A stretch of 64,000 nucleotides of DNA from Streptomyces sp. HUAS ZL42. GTDB taxonomy: Bacteria > Actinomycetota > Actinomycetes > Streptomycetales > Streptomycetaceae. Positions within the stretch are counted from its first letter, which is position 1. Every line of letters begins with the position of its first letter. The notes under the pieces are model-generated. The model made no database searches. It had not been told where the DNA came from and saw nothing but the letters and a program-made list of their open reading frames with translations. The stretch is taken from NCBI RefSeq assembly GCF_040782645.1, contig NZ_CP160403.1, positions 9,211,001-9,275,000 of the forward strand. Direction: 5' to 3'. Of this stretch, positions 29,031 to 37,687 are shown in pieces. Made by a program: the position numbers and the translations under genes.

Positions 29031-30086
29031 TCAGGCGCCGGGCTCCCAGCCCAGCGCCGGGCCGAGCTTCGCCGCCATGTCGGTGAGGATCTGCACGTAG
29101 TCCTCGTGCTCGAAGGTGAACGGCAACGCGAACGCCACCTCGTCCACCTCGCGGAACGCGGCGTGCGCGTGGAGCCGCTCGGCGATCTCCTCGGAGGGGC
29201 CCACGAGGTCCGGCGCGAACATCAGGCGCGCCGGGCCCTGCGGGGACGCCGTACGAGGGAGGCGCTTGGCCGCGTACTCCGTGTACCTGGCGCGCTGCTC
29301 GGGCGAGGCGGAGTCGGTGGGGATGACGACGAGCCCCTGGGAGACACGGGCGGCCTCGCCGTCGGGGTGGGCGGCGCGGAAGGCGCGGATGTGGGACAGC
29401 TGGATCTCCGCGAAGTCCCTTGATTCCTCCGGTTCTTCCGCCTTGACGACGCTGCTGGTGAGGAGGTTCATGCCGTGCTCGCCGGCCCACCGGGAGGAGC
29501 GCACGCTGCCGCCGCCGTACCACAGGCGGCGGCCCAGGCCGGGGGAATGTGGCTGCACCCGGTCCGAGCTGAATTCGATATGCGGCTGCCGTCGCGTGGC
29601 CTCAAAGCCGTCGACGCCGCTGAAGTCGGTGGCGGGCTTGCCGCGCACGAGGTCCAACAGCCGCTGCACCCGCGCGTAGCCGAAGTCCTCGGCGTGCGCC
29701 GTGCCCGGGTACAGGGCGTCCTTGACCTGGTCGAAGTGCATCGGCGGGCCGACGCTCACCCCCGGGTTGAGCCGGCCCCCGGAGAGGATGTCGACCGTCG
29801 CCAGGTCCTCGGCGAGGCGCAGCGGGTTCTCCCAGCCCAGCGGGGTGACCGCGGTGCCCAGCTCGATACGGCTGGTGCGCTGAGAGGCAGCCGCCAGGAC
29901 GGCGACGGGGGAGGAGATGCCGTACTGAAGATGGCGGTGGCGCAGCCATGCGCTGTCGAAGCCGAGCCGCTCGCCCAGTTCGATGATCTCCAGCGTGGAC
30001 TCGTGTCCCCTGCGCGGGTCGTCCCCGTCGAACAGCCCGATGGTGAGGAAGCCCAGCTTGCGCAGCGGGCGTGAGGTCGGCGGCAC
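29031..30086 (-). CDS. LLM-class flavin-dependent oxidoreductase
   Basis: Luciferase-like monooxygenase of 351 residues. Family segments are Phe-Asp-Ser-Ala-Trp-Leu-Arg-His-Arg-His, Ile-Glu-Leu-Gly-Thr-Ala-Val, Asp-Leu-Ala-Thr-Val-Asp-Ile-Leu-Ser-Gly-Gly-Arg, and Trp-Tyr-Gly-Gly-Gly-Ser near 188. It would use reduced FMN or F420. Start GTG 30086. Its 3' end is five bases from the end of the TauD-like gene (convergent). Confidence 0.88.
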   Translation of the reverse strand: MPPTSRPLRKLGFLTIGLFDGDDPRRGHESTLEIIELGERLGFDSAWLRHRHLQYGISSPVAVLAAASQRTSRIELGTAVTPLGWENPLRLAEDLATVDILSGGRLNPGVSVGPPMHFDQVKDALYPGTAHAEDFGYARVQRLLDLVRGKPATDFSGVDGFEATRRQPHIEFSSDRVQPHSPGLGRRLWYGGGSVRSSRWAGEHGMNLLTSSVVKAEEPEESRDFAEIQLSHIRAFRAAHPDGEAARVSQGLVVIPTDSASPEQRARYTEYAAKRLPRTASPQGPARLMFAPDLVGPSEEIAERLHAHAAFREVDEVAFALPFTFEHEDYVQILTDMAAKLGPALGWEPGA

Positions 30087-30176
30087 GGGCTTCTCCTCGT
30101 TCGCGGCCTGAGCGGCCGTACAGCTGTTCCGGCTCGACTGTCGCAGGCGGCCCGCGCAGGGTCCGGTCAGGACAGG

Positions 30177-31679
30177 TCAGGCCAGCGGGATGGTGACCTC
30201 GTCCTCGACCGGCGGCTCCAGCTCCTGCGCGCGGTTGCCGGTGGCGGCGTAGCAGCGCAGCTTGATCGCCTCCGGGGTGACGTCGAGTCGCAGGAAGCAC
30301 TTGAAGAACGGGGGGCTGTACGTCGCCGAACTCGGCGAGAAGAGCTGGGTGTAGATCTTGCGCACGGGGAGGCGGAACCGCGAGGTGCGGTCCGGGCGGC
30401 CGCCGGCGCCCAGCAGGCTCGCGACCAGCCGGGTGCGCCACGTGACCCGGGCGTCGGGGCCCGGGGCCCGGGCCGGAGTGATGCCCAGGCGCTCCGCGAT
30501 CACCGCCGTGGCCTCGGCCTCGGTGAGGGTGAAGAAGCGGCGCAGGTGCAGCCGGCGGCCGTACAGGCGGCTGTAGAAGGCGAGGGAGTCGCCGCGCAGG
30601 GGGTAGCAGCGGAAGTCCTGCTCGGTCACGTTCGCGACGGACACCCGGGGAATGGTGTGCGTGGCGTGCATGAACGCGCCACCGCCGCCCGACACCACGT
30701 ACTGGATCGTACGGCCGTCGACCTGCACCGGGTAGCGCTGGTAGTTGTGGATGTCGCCGCCGATCGCCGCGACATAGTGGTGGTCAGGGTCGCGGACGAT
30801 CTCGTCGACGGTGCCGCCGCCCTCGATGGGGCACGGGTGGTGCTCGCCGTCCACGTACAGGGGCGAGCCGGTGACGAGGACCTTCGGGCGAGGGCCCCGG
30901 GACACCTCGCGCAGCCAGGCGCCCTGTTCGGCGTCGACGGTGCCCAGCAGACCGGTGTCTATGCCGATGATCCGCACCGGTCCGGCGTCGATCGCCCAGT
31001 ACGGGCCGGGCTGGACGGATTGCTGGGCCGGAGCCGACCGCAACTTCCTTGCCTCCGCGAGGCGTTGACCGTCCTTGGTGCGCGGCCGGTGCCACAGCAG
31101 GGAGCGCAGCCAGGCCCGGGTGAGGGGGCGGGGTGCGGGCTCGGGGGCGAGGGGCGGGGCGTCGTCGCAGAAGACGCGCATGAAGGCGCCGAGGTCCTCG
31201 TACCAGTCGTGGTTGCCGGGTATCGCGTAGATGGGCGCCGGATAGTCCTGGTAGGGCCGGAAGAACTTCGTGTTGTAGTCGTCCGCGCTGCCGACGGGAT
31301 AGATGACGTCGCTGGCTATGACGGCGAACCGGGTGTCCTGACTCGCCTTCAGAAAACCTGGCACCACGGCGTACTGGGGATCGTCCCCTTCCCCTGTGTC
31401 GCCGATGACCATGAAGGAGAAGCGGTCCGGATCGTCGCGCCGGATGATCTTGTCGGCGGGCGCCCCGGCGGCCGCGCGCTCGGCGACCCAGCGGCCGCGG
31501 GTGCGGCCGGTGGGATCCCCGAACCAGGACGCCACCACCCCGTTGCGTGCGGCCCAGAGGGTCTTGGGGTTGAGCCAGGAGATCTTCTCGACCTTGTGCG
31601 GCACGAGCTTCTTGTACTCGCCGAGTTCGGCGGTGCCCCAGCCGGCGCCTTCTGCGGTATCGCGTGAGGAGTCTGCCAC
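30177..31679 (-). CDS. Calcineurin-like metallophosphoesterase
   Basis: Protein of 500 residues. Metal motifs in order: Gly-Asp-Thr-Gly-Glu-Gly-Asp (about 92-98), Ser-Asp-Val-Ile-Tyr-Pro-Val-Gly (about 123-130), Gly-Asn-His-Asp-Trp-Tyr (about 154-159), Gly-Ser-Pro, and Gly-Gly-Asp-Ile-His-Asn-Tyr-Gln-Arg near 315. No signal peptide or clear transmembrane segment. The C-terminal 150 residues are extra to the core and not recognised. GTG 31679 lacks a good ribosome binding site. Substrate unknown. Confidence 0.88.
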   Translation of the reverse strand: MADSSRDTAEGAGWGTAELGEYKKLVPHKVEKISWLNPKTLWAARNGVVASWFGDPTGRTRGRWVAERAAAGAPADKIIRRDDPDRFSFMVIGDTGEGDDPQYAVVPGFLKASQDTRFAVIASDVIYPVGSADDYNTKFFRPYQDYPAPIYAIPGNHDWYEDLGAFMRVFCDDAPPLAPEPAPRPLTRAWLRSLLWHRPRTKDGQRLAEARKLRSAPAQQSVQPGPYWAIDAGPVRIIGIDTGLLGTVDAEQGAWLREVSRGPRPKVLVTGSPLYVDGEHHPCPIEGGGTVDEIVRDPDHHYVAAIGGDIHNYQRYPVQVDGRTIQYVVSGGGGAFMHATHTIPRVSVANVTEQDFRCYPLRGDSLAFYSRLYGRRLHLRRFFTLTEAEATAVIAERLGITPARAPGPDARVTWRTRLVASLLGAGGRPDRTSRFRLPVRKIYTQLFSPSSATYSPPFFKCFLRLDVTPEAIKLRCYAATGNRAQELEPPVEDEVTIPLA

Positions 31680-32124
31680 CCGGGAACCGTAGCAACGATC
31701 AACGACGCTGGGGTCGTTGGGGCGCCCGCGAACGCGGTCCCGGGCAGGCGCAGGTGGACCGGGTGGTCCCGGCCCGGCTGTCTTTCAGGACAGCCTGATC
31801 ACCATGAAGTCGTGGCAGTATCCGGCCGCCGTGCCCGCGTTCTTGTAGCAGAGGCGCCTTTTGGGCGCCAAAGCGTGCGCACAGCGTCCTCATAGACACG
31901 CCCGGCCTTCTCACTCGGCGCAGAGGGATAACCCTCGAATGCCCCGGGTTCTTGATGACATGACCCGGTCAACGCTGCCATTCTCCCCCCGACTGCCGCA
32001 CACAAGCACCACCTCCCGTTCACGCGTGCAAGGCCCCCGCACACCTCAGCTCGTTCCGAGCAGCACACCCGTCTGCCCGGTCTGTCACCGGCCGCATCCC
32101 GCGGCCGCCGCAGTAGGAGTACGA
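31680..32124. other. Intergenic region upstream of the M4 protease
   Basis: No complete gene found. Two hairpins are present: GGCTGTC-TTTCAG-GACAGCC at 31776-31795 and GGCGCC-TTTTG-GGCGCC at 31853-31869. A short minus-strand open frame just beside them (about 31789-31870) reads Leu-Cys-Tyr-Lys-Asn-Ala-Gly-Thr-Ala-Ala-Gly-Tyr-Cys-His-Asp and ends inside the first hairpin. It lacks a start and may be the tail of a lost secreted protein. The remaining stretch to 32124 should hold the protease promoter and leader; AGGAG at 32115-32119 is its ribosome binding site. Confidence 0.4.
31776..31795. terminator. Stem-loop terminator candidate
   Basis: Perfect seven-base-pair stem with a six-base loop. 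It could terminate leftward transcription of the small remnant or insulate the phosphoesterase gene. Confidence 0.4.
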
Positions 32125-34518
32125 GTGAGATCCATCTCCCGCAAGCGGACCGCGGTCGGAGCCCTGGTCTCCACCGCCGCCTTCCTCGCCGTCGGCATCC
32201 AGACGGTTCCGGCGACCGCGAAGCCCGCATCCCCCCACCCCAGCCCGCTGCGCGCCGGAGGCCTGCCGGCCGACCTCACCCCCACCCAGCGCACCGCGCT
32301 GATCAAGAGCGCGCAGCAGAAGACGACCGAGACCGCTCGGACTCTCGGGCTGGGCGCCCAGGAGAAGCTGGTCGTCAAGGACGTCGTCAAGGACAACGAC
32401 GGCACCGTCCACACCCGCTACGAGCGCACCTACGCGGGTCTGCCGGTCCTCGGCGGTGACCTGGTCGTACACACGCCGCCGGCCTCGCAGGCATCCGGCA
32501 CGGTGAGCACGACCTTCAACACCAAGAAGACCGTCAAGGTGGCCTCCACCTCCCCGACCTTCAGCAAGTCGGCCGCCGAGGCCAAGGCCCTGACGGCCGC
32601 GAAGGCGCTGGACGCCGAGAAGCCCACCGCCGACAGCGCCCGCAAGGTGATCTGGGCGGGCAGCGGCACGCCGAAGCTGGCCTGGGAGACGGTCGTCGAA
32701 GGCCTCCAGGACGACGGCACGCCGAGCCGGCTGCACGTCATCACCGACGCCGCCACCGGCCAGGAGCTCCACCGCTTCCAGGACATCAAGACCGGCACCG
32801 GCAACACCCAGTACAGCGGCACGGTCAGCCTGACCACCAACCTGTCCGGCTCGACGTACCAGCTGTACGACACCTCGCGCGGTGGCCACAAGACGTACAG
32901 CCTCAACAACGGCACGTCGGGCACCGGCACGCTGATGACGGATTCCGACGACGTCTGGGGCACCGGCTCCGGCTCCAACACCCAGACCGCCGGCGCGGAC
33001 GCCGCCTACGGCGCCCAGGAGACCTGGGACTTCTACAAGAACACCTTCGGCCGCAGCGGCATCAAGAACGACGGCGTGGCCGCCTACTCCCGCGTCCACT
33101 ACAGCTCGGCGTACGTCAACGCCTTCTGGGACGACGACTGCTTCTGCATGACGTACGGCGACGGCTCCGGCGGTACCCACGCGCTGACCTCGATCGACGT
33201 GGCGGGCCACGAGATGACCCACGGCGTCACCTCCAACACCGCGGGCCTCGACTACAGCGGCGAGTCCGGCGGCCTCAACGAGGCCACCTCCGACATCTTC
33301 GGCACCGGCGTCGAGTTCTACGCCAACAACTCCTCCGACGTCGGTGACTACCTCATCGGCGAGAAGATCGACATCAACGGCGACGGCACCCCGCTGCGCT
33401 ACATGGACCAGCCCAGCAAGGACGGCGGCTCCGCGGACAGCTGGTACTCCGGTGTCGGCAACCTGGACGTGCACTACTCCTCGGGTCCGGCGAACCACAT
33501 GTTCTACCTGCTCTCCGAGGGCAGTGGCACCAAGACCATCAACGGCGTCACCTACAACAGCACGACCTCCGACGGCGTCGCCGTCGCCGGTATCGGACGG
33601 GCCGCGGCCCTGCAGATCTGGTACAAGGCGCTGACGACGTACATGACGTCCAGCACCAACTACGCCGGCGCCCGCACCGCCGCCCTCAACGCCGCTGCCG
33701 CGCTGTACGGCACCGGCTCCACCCAGTACGCCGGAGTCGGCAACGCCTTCGCCGGCATCAACGTCGGCAGCCACATCACCGTGCCCAGCACGGGCGTGAC
33801 GGTCACCAACCCGGGCAGCCAGTCCTCCACCGTCGGTACCGCGGTGAGCCTGCAGATCTCGGCCAGCAGCACCAACAGCGGCTCCCTGACCTACGCCGCC
33901 GGCGGTCTGCCGACGGGTCTGTCGATCAACAGCTCCACCGGTGTGATCTCGGGTACGCCCACCACGGCCGGCACGTACAGCACCACGGTCACGGTGACCG
34001 ACGGCACCGGAGCGACCGGTACGGCGTCCTTCACCTGGACCGTGAGTTCGAGCGGCGGCGGCAGCTGCACCTCCGCCCAGCTCCTGGGCAACCAGGGCTT
34101 CGAGTCGGGCAACACCACCTGGACCGCCAGCAGCGGCGTCATCACCAGCTCCAGCAGCCAGGCGGCCCACGGCGGCTCCTACAAGGCCTGGCTGGACGGC
34201 TACGGCTCGACCCACACCGACACGCTCTCGCAGTCGGTGACCATCCCGAGCGGCTGCACGGCCACGTTCACCTTCTACCTGCACATCGACACGGCCGAGA
34301 CCACCACCAGCACGCAGTACGACAAGCTGACGGTCACCGCCGGATCGACGACCCTGGCGACGTACTCGAACCTCAACGCCGCCTCCGGTTACACGCAGAA
34401 GTCCTTCGACCTGTCCTCGATCGCCGGCTCCACCGTCACCCTCAAGTTCAGCGGTGTGGAGGACTCCTCCCTGCAGACCAGCTTCGTCGTCGACGACACC
34501 GCGCTGACGACCAGCTGA
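32125..34518 (+). CDS. Secreted M4 (thermolysin-family) metallopeptidase with C-terminal accessory domains
   Basis: Preproprotein of 797 residues. A signal peptide (about 1-33) is followed by an FTP/PepSY propeptide (to about 230) and the M4 catalytic domain. The zinc site is His362-Glu-Met-Thr-His366 and Glu386 in Leu-Asn-Glu-Ala-Thr-Ser-Asp, with the 24-residue spacing of thermolysin. After the catalytic part (ends about 550) come an Ig-like putative domain (about 555-645, He_PIG type) and a C-terminal beta-sandwich (about 650-797), probably for substrate or wall binding. GTG 32125 has AGGAG five bases upstream. It ends in front of a strong terminator. Confidence 0.95.
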   Translation: MRSISRKRTAVGALVSTAAFLAVGIQTVPATAKPASPHPSPLRAGGLPADLTPTQRTALIKSAQQKTTETARTLGLGAQEKLVVKDVVKDNDGTVHTRYERTYAGLPVLGGDLVVHTPPASQASGTVSTTFNTKKTVKVASTSPTFSKSAAEAKALTAAKALDAEKPTADSARKVIWAGSGTPKLAWETVVEGLQDDGTPSRLHVITDAATGQELHRFQDIKTGTGNTQYSGTVSLTTNLSGSTYQLYDTSRGGHKTYSLNNGTSGTGTLMTDSDDVWGTGSGSNTQTAGADAAYGAQETWDFYKNTFGRSGIKNDGVAAYSRVHYSSAYVNAFWDDDCFCMTYGDGSGGTHALTSIDVAGHEMTHGVTSNTAGLDYSGESGGLNEATSDIFGTGVEFYANNSSDVGDYLIGEKIDINGDGTPLRYMDQPSKDGGSADSWYSGVGNLDVHYSSGPANHMFYLLSEGSGTKTINGVTYNSTTSDGVAVAGIGRAAALQIWYKALTTYMTSSTNYAGARTAALNAAAALYGTGSTQYAGVGNAFAGINVGSHITVPSTGVTVTNPGSQSSTVGTAVSLQISASSTNSGSLTYAAGGLPTGLSINSSTGVISGTPTTAGTYSTTVTVTDGTGATGTASFTWTVSSSGGGSCTSAQLLGNQGFESGNTTWTASSGVITSSSSQAAHGGSYKAWLDGYGSTHTDTLSQSVTIPSGCTATFTFYLHIDTAETTTSTQYDKLTVTAGSTTLATYSNLNAASGYTQKSFDLSSIAGSTVTLKFSGVEDSSLQTSFVVDDTALTTS

Positions 34519-34533
34519 CCCACCGTACGACGT

Positions 34534-34566
34534 GGACCTCACCCCGCACGGCGCGGGGTGAGGTCC
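34534..34566. terminator. Strong bidirectional terminator
   Basis: GGACCTCACCCCGC and GCGGGGTGAGGTCC form a perfect 14-base-pair stem around a five-base loop. It lies between the convergent M4 protease and GH64 genes and can serve both. Confidence 0.85.
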
Positions 34567-34573
34567 TCGGCTG

Positions 34574-35773
34574 TCAGCTGAACGGATCGAGTGTCAGATA
34601 CGCCTGCTGCGGATTCCCGTCGTGCACGAGGGACTCCTGGTTGCCGACGTCGTCGAACGCGAACGCGTAGGCCTTGCCGTCGGCCATCTGCGCGTGGATC
34701 TTGCGGGCGTAGTGGTTGGTCACCGGGTCCTGGTAGAAGTTCGCCGTCGTGGTGTCCGGCTGATTGGGGTTGACGAGGAGCGTGGAGCGGTTGAAGCCCG
34801 CGCACAGCGTCCGCGAGATCGGGCCGCGCACCGCGTCGTTGGGCGCGTCCAGCAGCTTGTGGCAGCCGAAGATGCTGTCCGCGTCCGGCTTCTGGAAGCT
34901 GGTGACGACAGCTCCGGCGCCGTTGGTGAAGTTCATGACGCCGCCGGAGACCCGGCCGTAGTACTTGGTGTTCGGCCGGTCGGCGAACGGGGTCACCGTG
35001 AGGGTGGACGTCGTGTACTTCTGCCAGACGCGGTTGACGTAGTCGTCCATCACGGACGCGGGAAGCGCCCCGGTCTCCAGTCCGTGACCGGGCGAGAGCG
35101 CGCGCAGCACGGTGCCGTCGGACCGCGTCTGGATCAGGTTCGCCCAGCCGCCCGGCTGCCCGCGCAGCGCGTTGAAGAAGCCGTTGTAGCCGCCTGCCTT
35201 GAGATGTCCGGTGGCGGCCGTGCTGCCGTCGGAGCGCTGCACGCCCACCGCGTACGGTGCGGAGAACATGTCCACCTGGGTGCTGTTGATCCACAGTCCC
35301 GAGTCGTTGAGCGTGTACTCGGACCAGTTGAACAGGATGTTGCGGTTCGGGTCGGTCGGGTTCTGCACGGCAGGCTGGACCAGTCCGCCGGTGGTCAGCT
35401 TGAACACGATCTTCTGCCCGTACGAGAAGTAGATCCGCCCGGAGAGCTTGGGGATCCGGATGGTCCTGGACTGCCCCGCGGCCGGCCCCGGTATGGACGC
35501 GTCGGGCGCGGGGACGGGCGGGTTGCCGCCCGCCGGCCATGCATGGAACGTTCCGTTCGCGTCGGCCCAGCCCTGCTGACCCGTCGAGAGCAGGGTGCCG
35601 AGGGTGTAGACGTACACGGGATCGGCGCGGCCGGAGTTGTTGGCGATTTTCAGGGGGATCGTGGCGGGCACCGCGGCGCCCGCGGTCGACGGCGCCTGTA
35701 CGGCGAGTACGGCGCCGAGCACGGCGGCGGCCGCGGCCGTTGCCATGAGCCGGTGCCTGAGGCTTCCGAGCAC
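34574..35773 (-). CDS. Secreted GH64 beta-1,3-glucanase
   Basis: Glycoside hydrolase family 64-type protein of 399 residues that would release laminaripentaose from beta-1,3-glucan of fungal walls. A signal peptide ends near Ala-Gly-Ala (about 33). The body shows Pro-Leu-Lys-Ile-Ala-Asn-Asn-Ser-Gly, Tyr-Phe-Ser-Tyr-Gly-Gln-Lys and Phe-Asn-Trp-Ser-Glu-Tyr-Thr, in which the Glu may be catalytic. No carbohydrate-binding module is attached. GTG 35773 has GGAGG six bases upstream. A LacI-type palindrome lies at 35826-35839, so it is probably repressed until glucan sugars appear. Confidence 0.9.
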   Translation of the reverse strand: MLGSLRHRLMATAAAAAVLGAVLAVQAPSTAGAAVPATIPLKIANNSGRADPVYVYTLGTLLSTGQQGWADANGTFHAWPAGGNPPVPAPDASIPGPAAGQSRTIRIPKLSGRIYFSYGQKIVFKLTTGGLVQPAVQNPTDPNRNILFNWSEYTLNDSGLWINSTQVDMFSAPYAVGVQRSDGSTAATGHLKAGGYNGFFNALRGQPGGWANLIQTRSDGTVLRALSPGHGLETGALPASVMDDYVNRVWQKYTTSTLTVTPFADRPNTKYYGRVSGGVMNFTNGAGAVVTSFQKPDADSIFGCHKLLDAPNDAVRGPISRTLCAGFNRSTLLVNPNQPDTTTANFYQDPVTNHYARKIHAQMADGKAYAFAFDDVGNQESLVHDGNPQQAYLTLDPFS

Positions 35774-35825
35774 TCTCCACCTCCATGTGGGGGTTGGGGT
35801 CGAAGAGGTTGGTCTATACCTGCTC

Positions 35826-35839
35826 TGAGAGCGCTCTCA
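35826..35839. promoter_or_regulatory. LacI-family operator upstream of the GH64 gene
   Basis: TGAGAGCGCTCTCA is a perfect 14-base palindrome with the central CG of LacI/CebR-type sites; the CebR box of streptomycetes is TGGGAGCGCTCCCA. It sits 53 bases upstream of the glucanase start. No LacI-family gene is in the window. Confidence 0.7.
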
Positions 35840-35882
35840 AAGTTGCACTCGGATGCGTCCATGTCAATAGCCGTGGCAAGTG

Positions 35883-35914
35883 CAGGGGCACCCGGAGCGC
35901 GCCGGGTGCCCCTG
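35883..35914. terminator. Terminator after the dienelactone hydrolase gene
   Basis: CAGGGGCACCCGG and CCGGGTGCCCCTG form a perfect 13-base-pair stem with a six-base loop, six bases past the leftward stop at 35920. It also shields the glucanase promoter. Confidence 0.8.
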
Positions 35915-35919
35915 TCGCT

Positions 35920-36675
35920 TCAGAACGTGCGCTTCAGCAGATCCAGCAGCGCCGCCCAGTGCCGTTCGTCGCCCTCCTTGTGGTAGGAGGCGGTGTCGGC
36001 CTGGGTGAAGCCGTGGTGTGCGCCCGGGTAGACCTCGCAGTGGTGCCGGACGCCGGCCCGCGTCAGCGTGTCCTCCAGGCGCTCGATCTGCTCGGGCGGC
36101 AGGGACGGGTCGTCGTCGGCGTGGCCGAAGTACAGCTCGGCGGTGATGTGTTCGGCCACGAGGTGCGGGCTGTCCGGCCCGTCGGTCGCCAGCCGCCCGC
36201 CGTGGAAACCGGCCGCGGCCGCGATCCGCGCCGGATACGTGCCGGCCGTGAGCAGGGCCAGCCGGGCGCCCATGCAGTACCCGGTGAGCGCCACCGGAGC
36301 GTCGGCCACCAGGGGGCTCTCCTCGAGCCGGCGCAGATAGGCACCGGCGTCCCGCATGGCGAGCTCGGGGGTCAGCGACTGCATGACCGGGCCGATCTGC
36401 TCCCAGAGATCGGGCCGGCTGGAGGGGTCGATGAACTCGGGCAGGTCGAACACCGGCGACCGGCCGTGACGGTAGAACACGTTGGGCACCAGGACCGTGT
36501 AGCCGGCCGCGGCGAGCGTGTCGGCCATCGACCTGAGATGGGGGCGCAGCCCGAACGCGTCCTGGTAGAGCAGCACGGCCGGACGGGCATCCCCGTCACC
36601 CGGATGCACCAGATAGGCGTCGGCGACGCCGTCCTCGGTGGGGATGTCCACGGCTGTTGCCTGTACGGAGGTCAT
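35920..36675 (-). CDS. Dienelactone hydrolase family protein
   Basis: Alpha/beta hydrolase of 251 residues. The nucleophile is Cys in Gly-Tyr-Cys-Met-Gly-Ala (Cys is typical of dienelactone hydrolases), with Asp in His-Ala-Asp-Asp-Asp and His in Gly-Ala-His-His-Gly-Phe. The start Ile-Pro-Thr-Glu-Asp-Gly-Val-Ala-Asp-Ala matches the family. ATG 36675 is chosen. Natural substrates range from dienelactones to small esters; not predictable here. It stands alone on the minus strand. Confidence 0.9.
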   Translation of the reverse strand: MTSVQATAVDIPTEDGVADAYLVHPGDGDARPAVLLYQDAFGLRPHLRSMADTLAAAGYTVLVPNVFYRHGRSPVFDLPEFIDPSSRPDLWEQIGPVMQSLTPELAMRDAGAYLRRLEESPLVADAPVALTGYCMGARLALLTAGTYPARIAAAAGFHGGRLATDGPDSPHLVAEHITAELYFGHADDDPSLPPEQIERLEDTLTRAGVRHHCEVYPGAHHGFTQADTASYHKEGDERHWAALLDLLKRTF

Positions 36676-36798
36676 GGCGCTGCCTCTCTGCGCAGTCGAC
36701 GGCGAGCAACTCGGCGGCCCGGCGGGGCCGGGACCGGAGACATGGTTGCAGGCACCATGCACCTGGCCGCGTCGACCCGGTGTCCCGCGGCAGCGGCC

Positions 36799-37419
36799 TC
36801 ACTCGAACCGCGAGGTGTCGCCCGCCCCGTACCGCACGATCTCCGCCTCGCCGCCCGAGAAGTCGATGACCGTCGTCGGTTCGGTGCCGCAGTCCCCGGA
36901 GTCGACGACCCCGTCCACCGCGTGGTCCAGCAGGTCCTTGATCTCCCAGCCCTGGGTCATCGGCTCCTCCTCGCCGGGCAGCAGCAGCGTGCTGGACAGC
37001 AGCGGCTCACCCAGCTCGGTGAGCAGGGCCTGGGTCACCACATGGTCCGGGATGCGCACGCCGACGGTCTTCTTCTTCGGATGCTGCAGCATGCGCGGCA
37101 CCTCCTTGGTCGCGGGGAGGATGAAGGTGTAGCTGCCGGGCGTCGAGGCCTTGATCGCCCGGAACACGTCCTTGTCCACCCGCACGAACTGGCCGAGCTG
37201 CGCGAAGTCCTGGCACACCAGCGTGAAGTGGTGCCGGTCGTCCAGCTGACGGATGGTCCGGATCCGGTCGATGCCGTCACGGCTGCCCAGGCGGCAGCCC
37301 AGTGCGTAGCACGAGTCCGTCGGGTACGCGATGAGCGCACCCGACCGAACGCTCTCCGCGACCTGGGCGATGGTGCGCGGCTGGGGGTTGTCGGGGTGCA
37401 CGTCGTAGTACTTCGCCAT
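36799..37419 (-). CDS. YciO/Sua5-type (L-threonylcarbamoyladenylate synthase fold) protein
   Basis: Protein of 206 residues with the YrdC fold: Ser-Gly-Ala-Leu-Ile-Ala-Tyr-Pro-Thr-Asp-Ser-Cys-Tyr-Ala-Leu-Gly-Cys, Lys/Arg-rich positions, and Pro-Gly-Ser-Tyr-Thr-Phe-Ile-Leu-Pro-Ala-Thr. These bind threonine, bicarbonate and ATP in TsaC/Sua5. The sequence is nearer the YciO branch, whose role in tRNA t6A formation is less certain. ATG 37419. It is divergent from the PucR-like gene across a GC-rich gap with heptamer repeats. Confidence 0.85.
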   Translation of the reverse strand: MAKYYDVHPDNPQPRTIAQVAESVRSGALIAYPTDSCYALGCRLGSRDGIDRIRTIRQLDDRHHFTLVCQDFAQLGQFVRVDKDVFRAIKASTPGSYTFILPATKEVPRMLQHPKKKTVGVRIPDHVVTQALLTELGEPLLSSTLLLPGEEEPMTQGWEIKDLLDHAVDGVVDSGDCGTEPTTVIDFSGGEAEIVRYGAGDTSRFE

Positions 37420-37485
37420 CTGCCGAGCTTATGCCGTGCGGCGGGCCGTGACCGCTCAGGCCGTGCCCGAGGTCAGGTCCGCGGC

Positions 37486-37534
37486 GGGTGGTGGGTGGCG
37501 GGTGGCGGGTGGCGGGTGGCGGGTGGCGGGCGGC
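37486..37534. repeat. Seven tandem heptamers, G-rich
   Basis: GGGTGG-T/C repeats: GGGTGGT, five copies of GGGTGGC, then GGGCGGC. All seven units abut, giving seven GGG runs four bases apart on the plus strand, so a G-quadruplex is possible. The repeat lies between the divergent YciO-type gene and the PucR-like regulator. It is non-coding. Confidence 0.9.
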
Positions 37535-37687
37535 TCCGGCGGACGCGGGCGGGGCACCCGTGCATCGGAGCGCCTACCCGGGGCACTCGATACTGCGGGC
37601 CCAGCTCGAACGACGTTCGGACAGAGGTGAGGTAACGTCCCGAACCGACATGTCGAACGCGATGTGAGGGACGAGGGGAAGGCCGAA

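Noticed and set aside
35883..35914. A second LacI-type operator
   Set aside because: The inverted repeat is long and GC-rich with a six-base loop just after a stop codon, which fits a terminator better.
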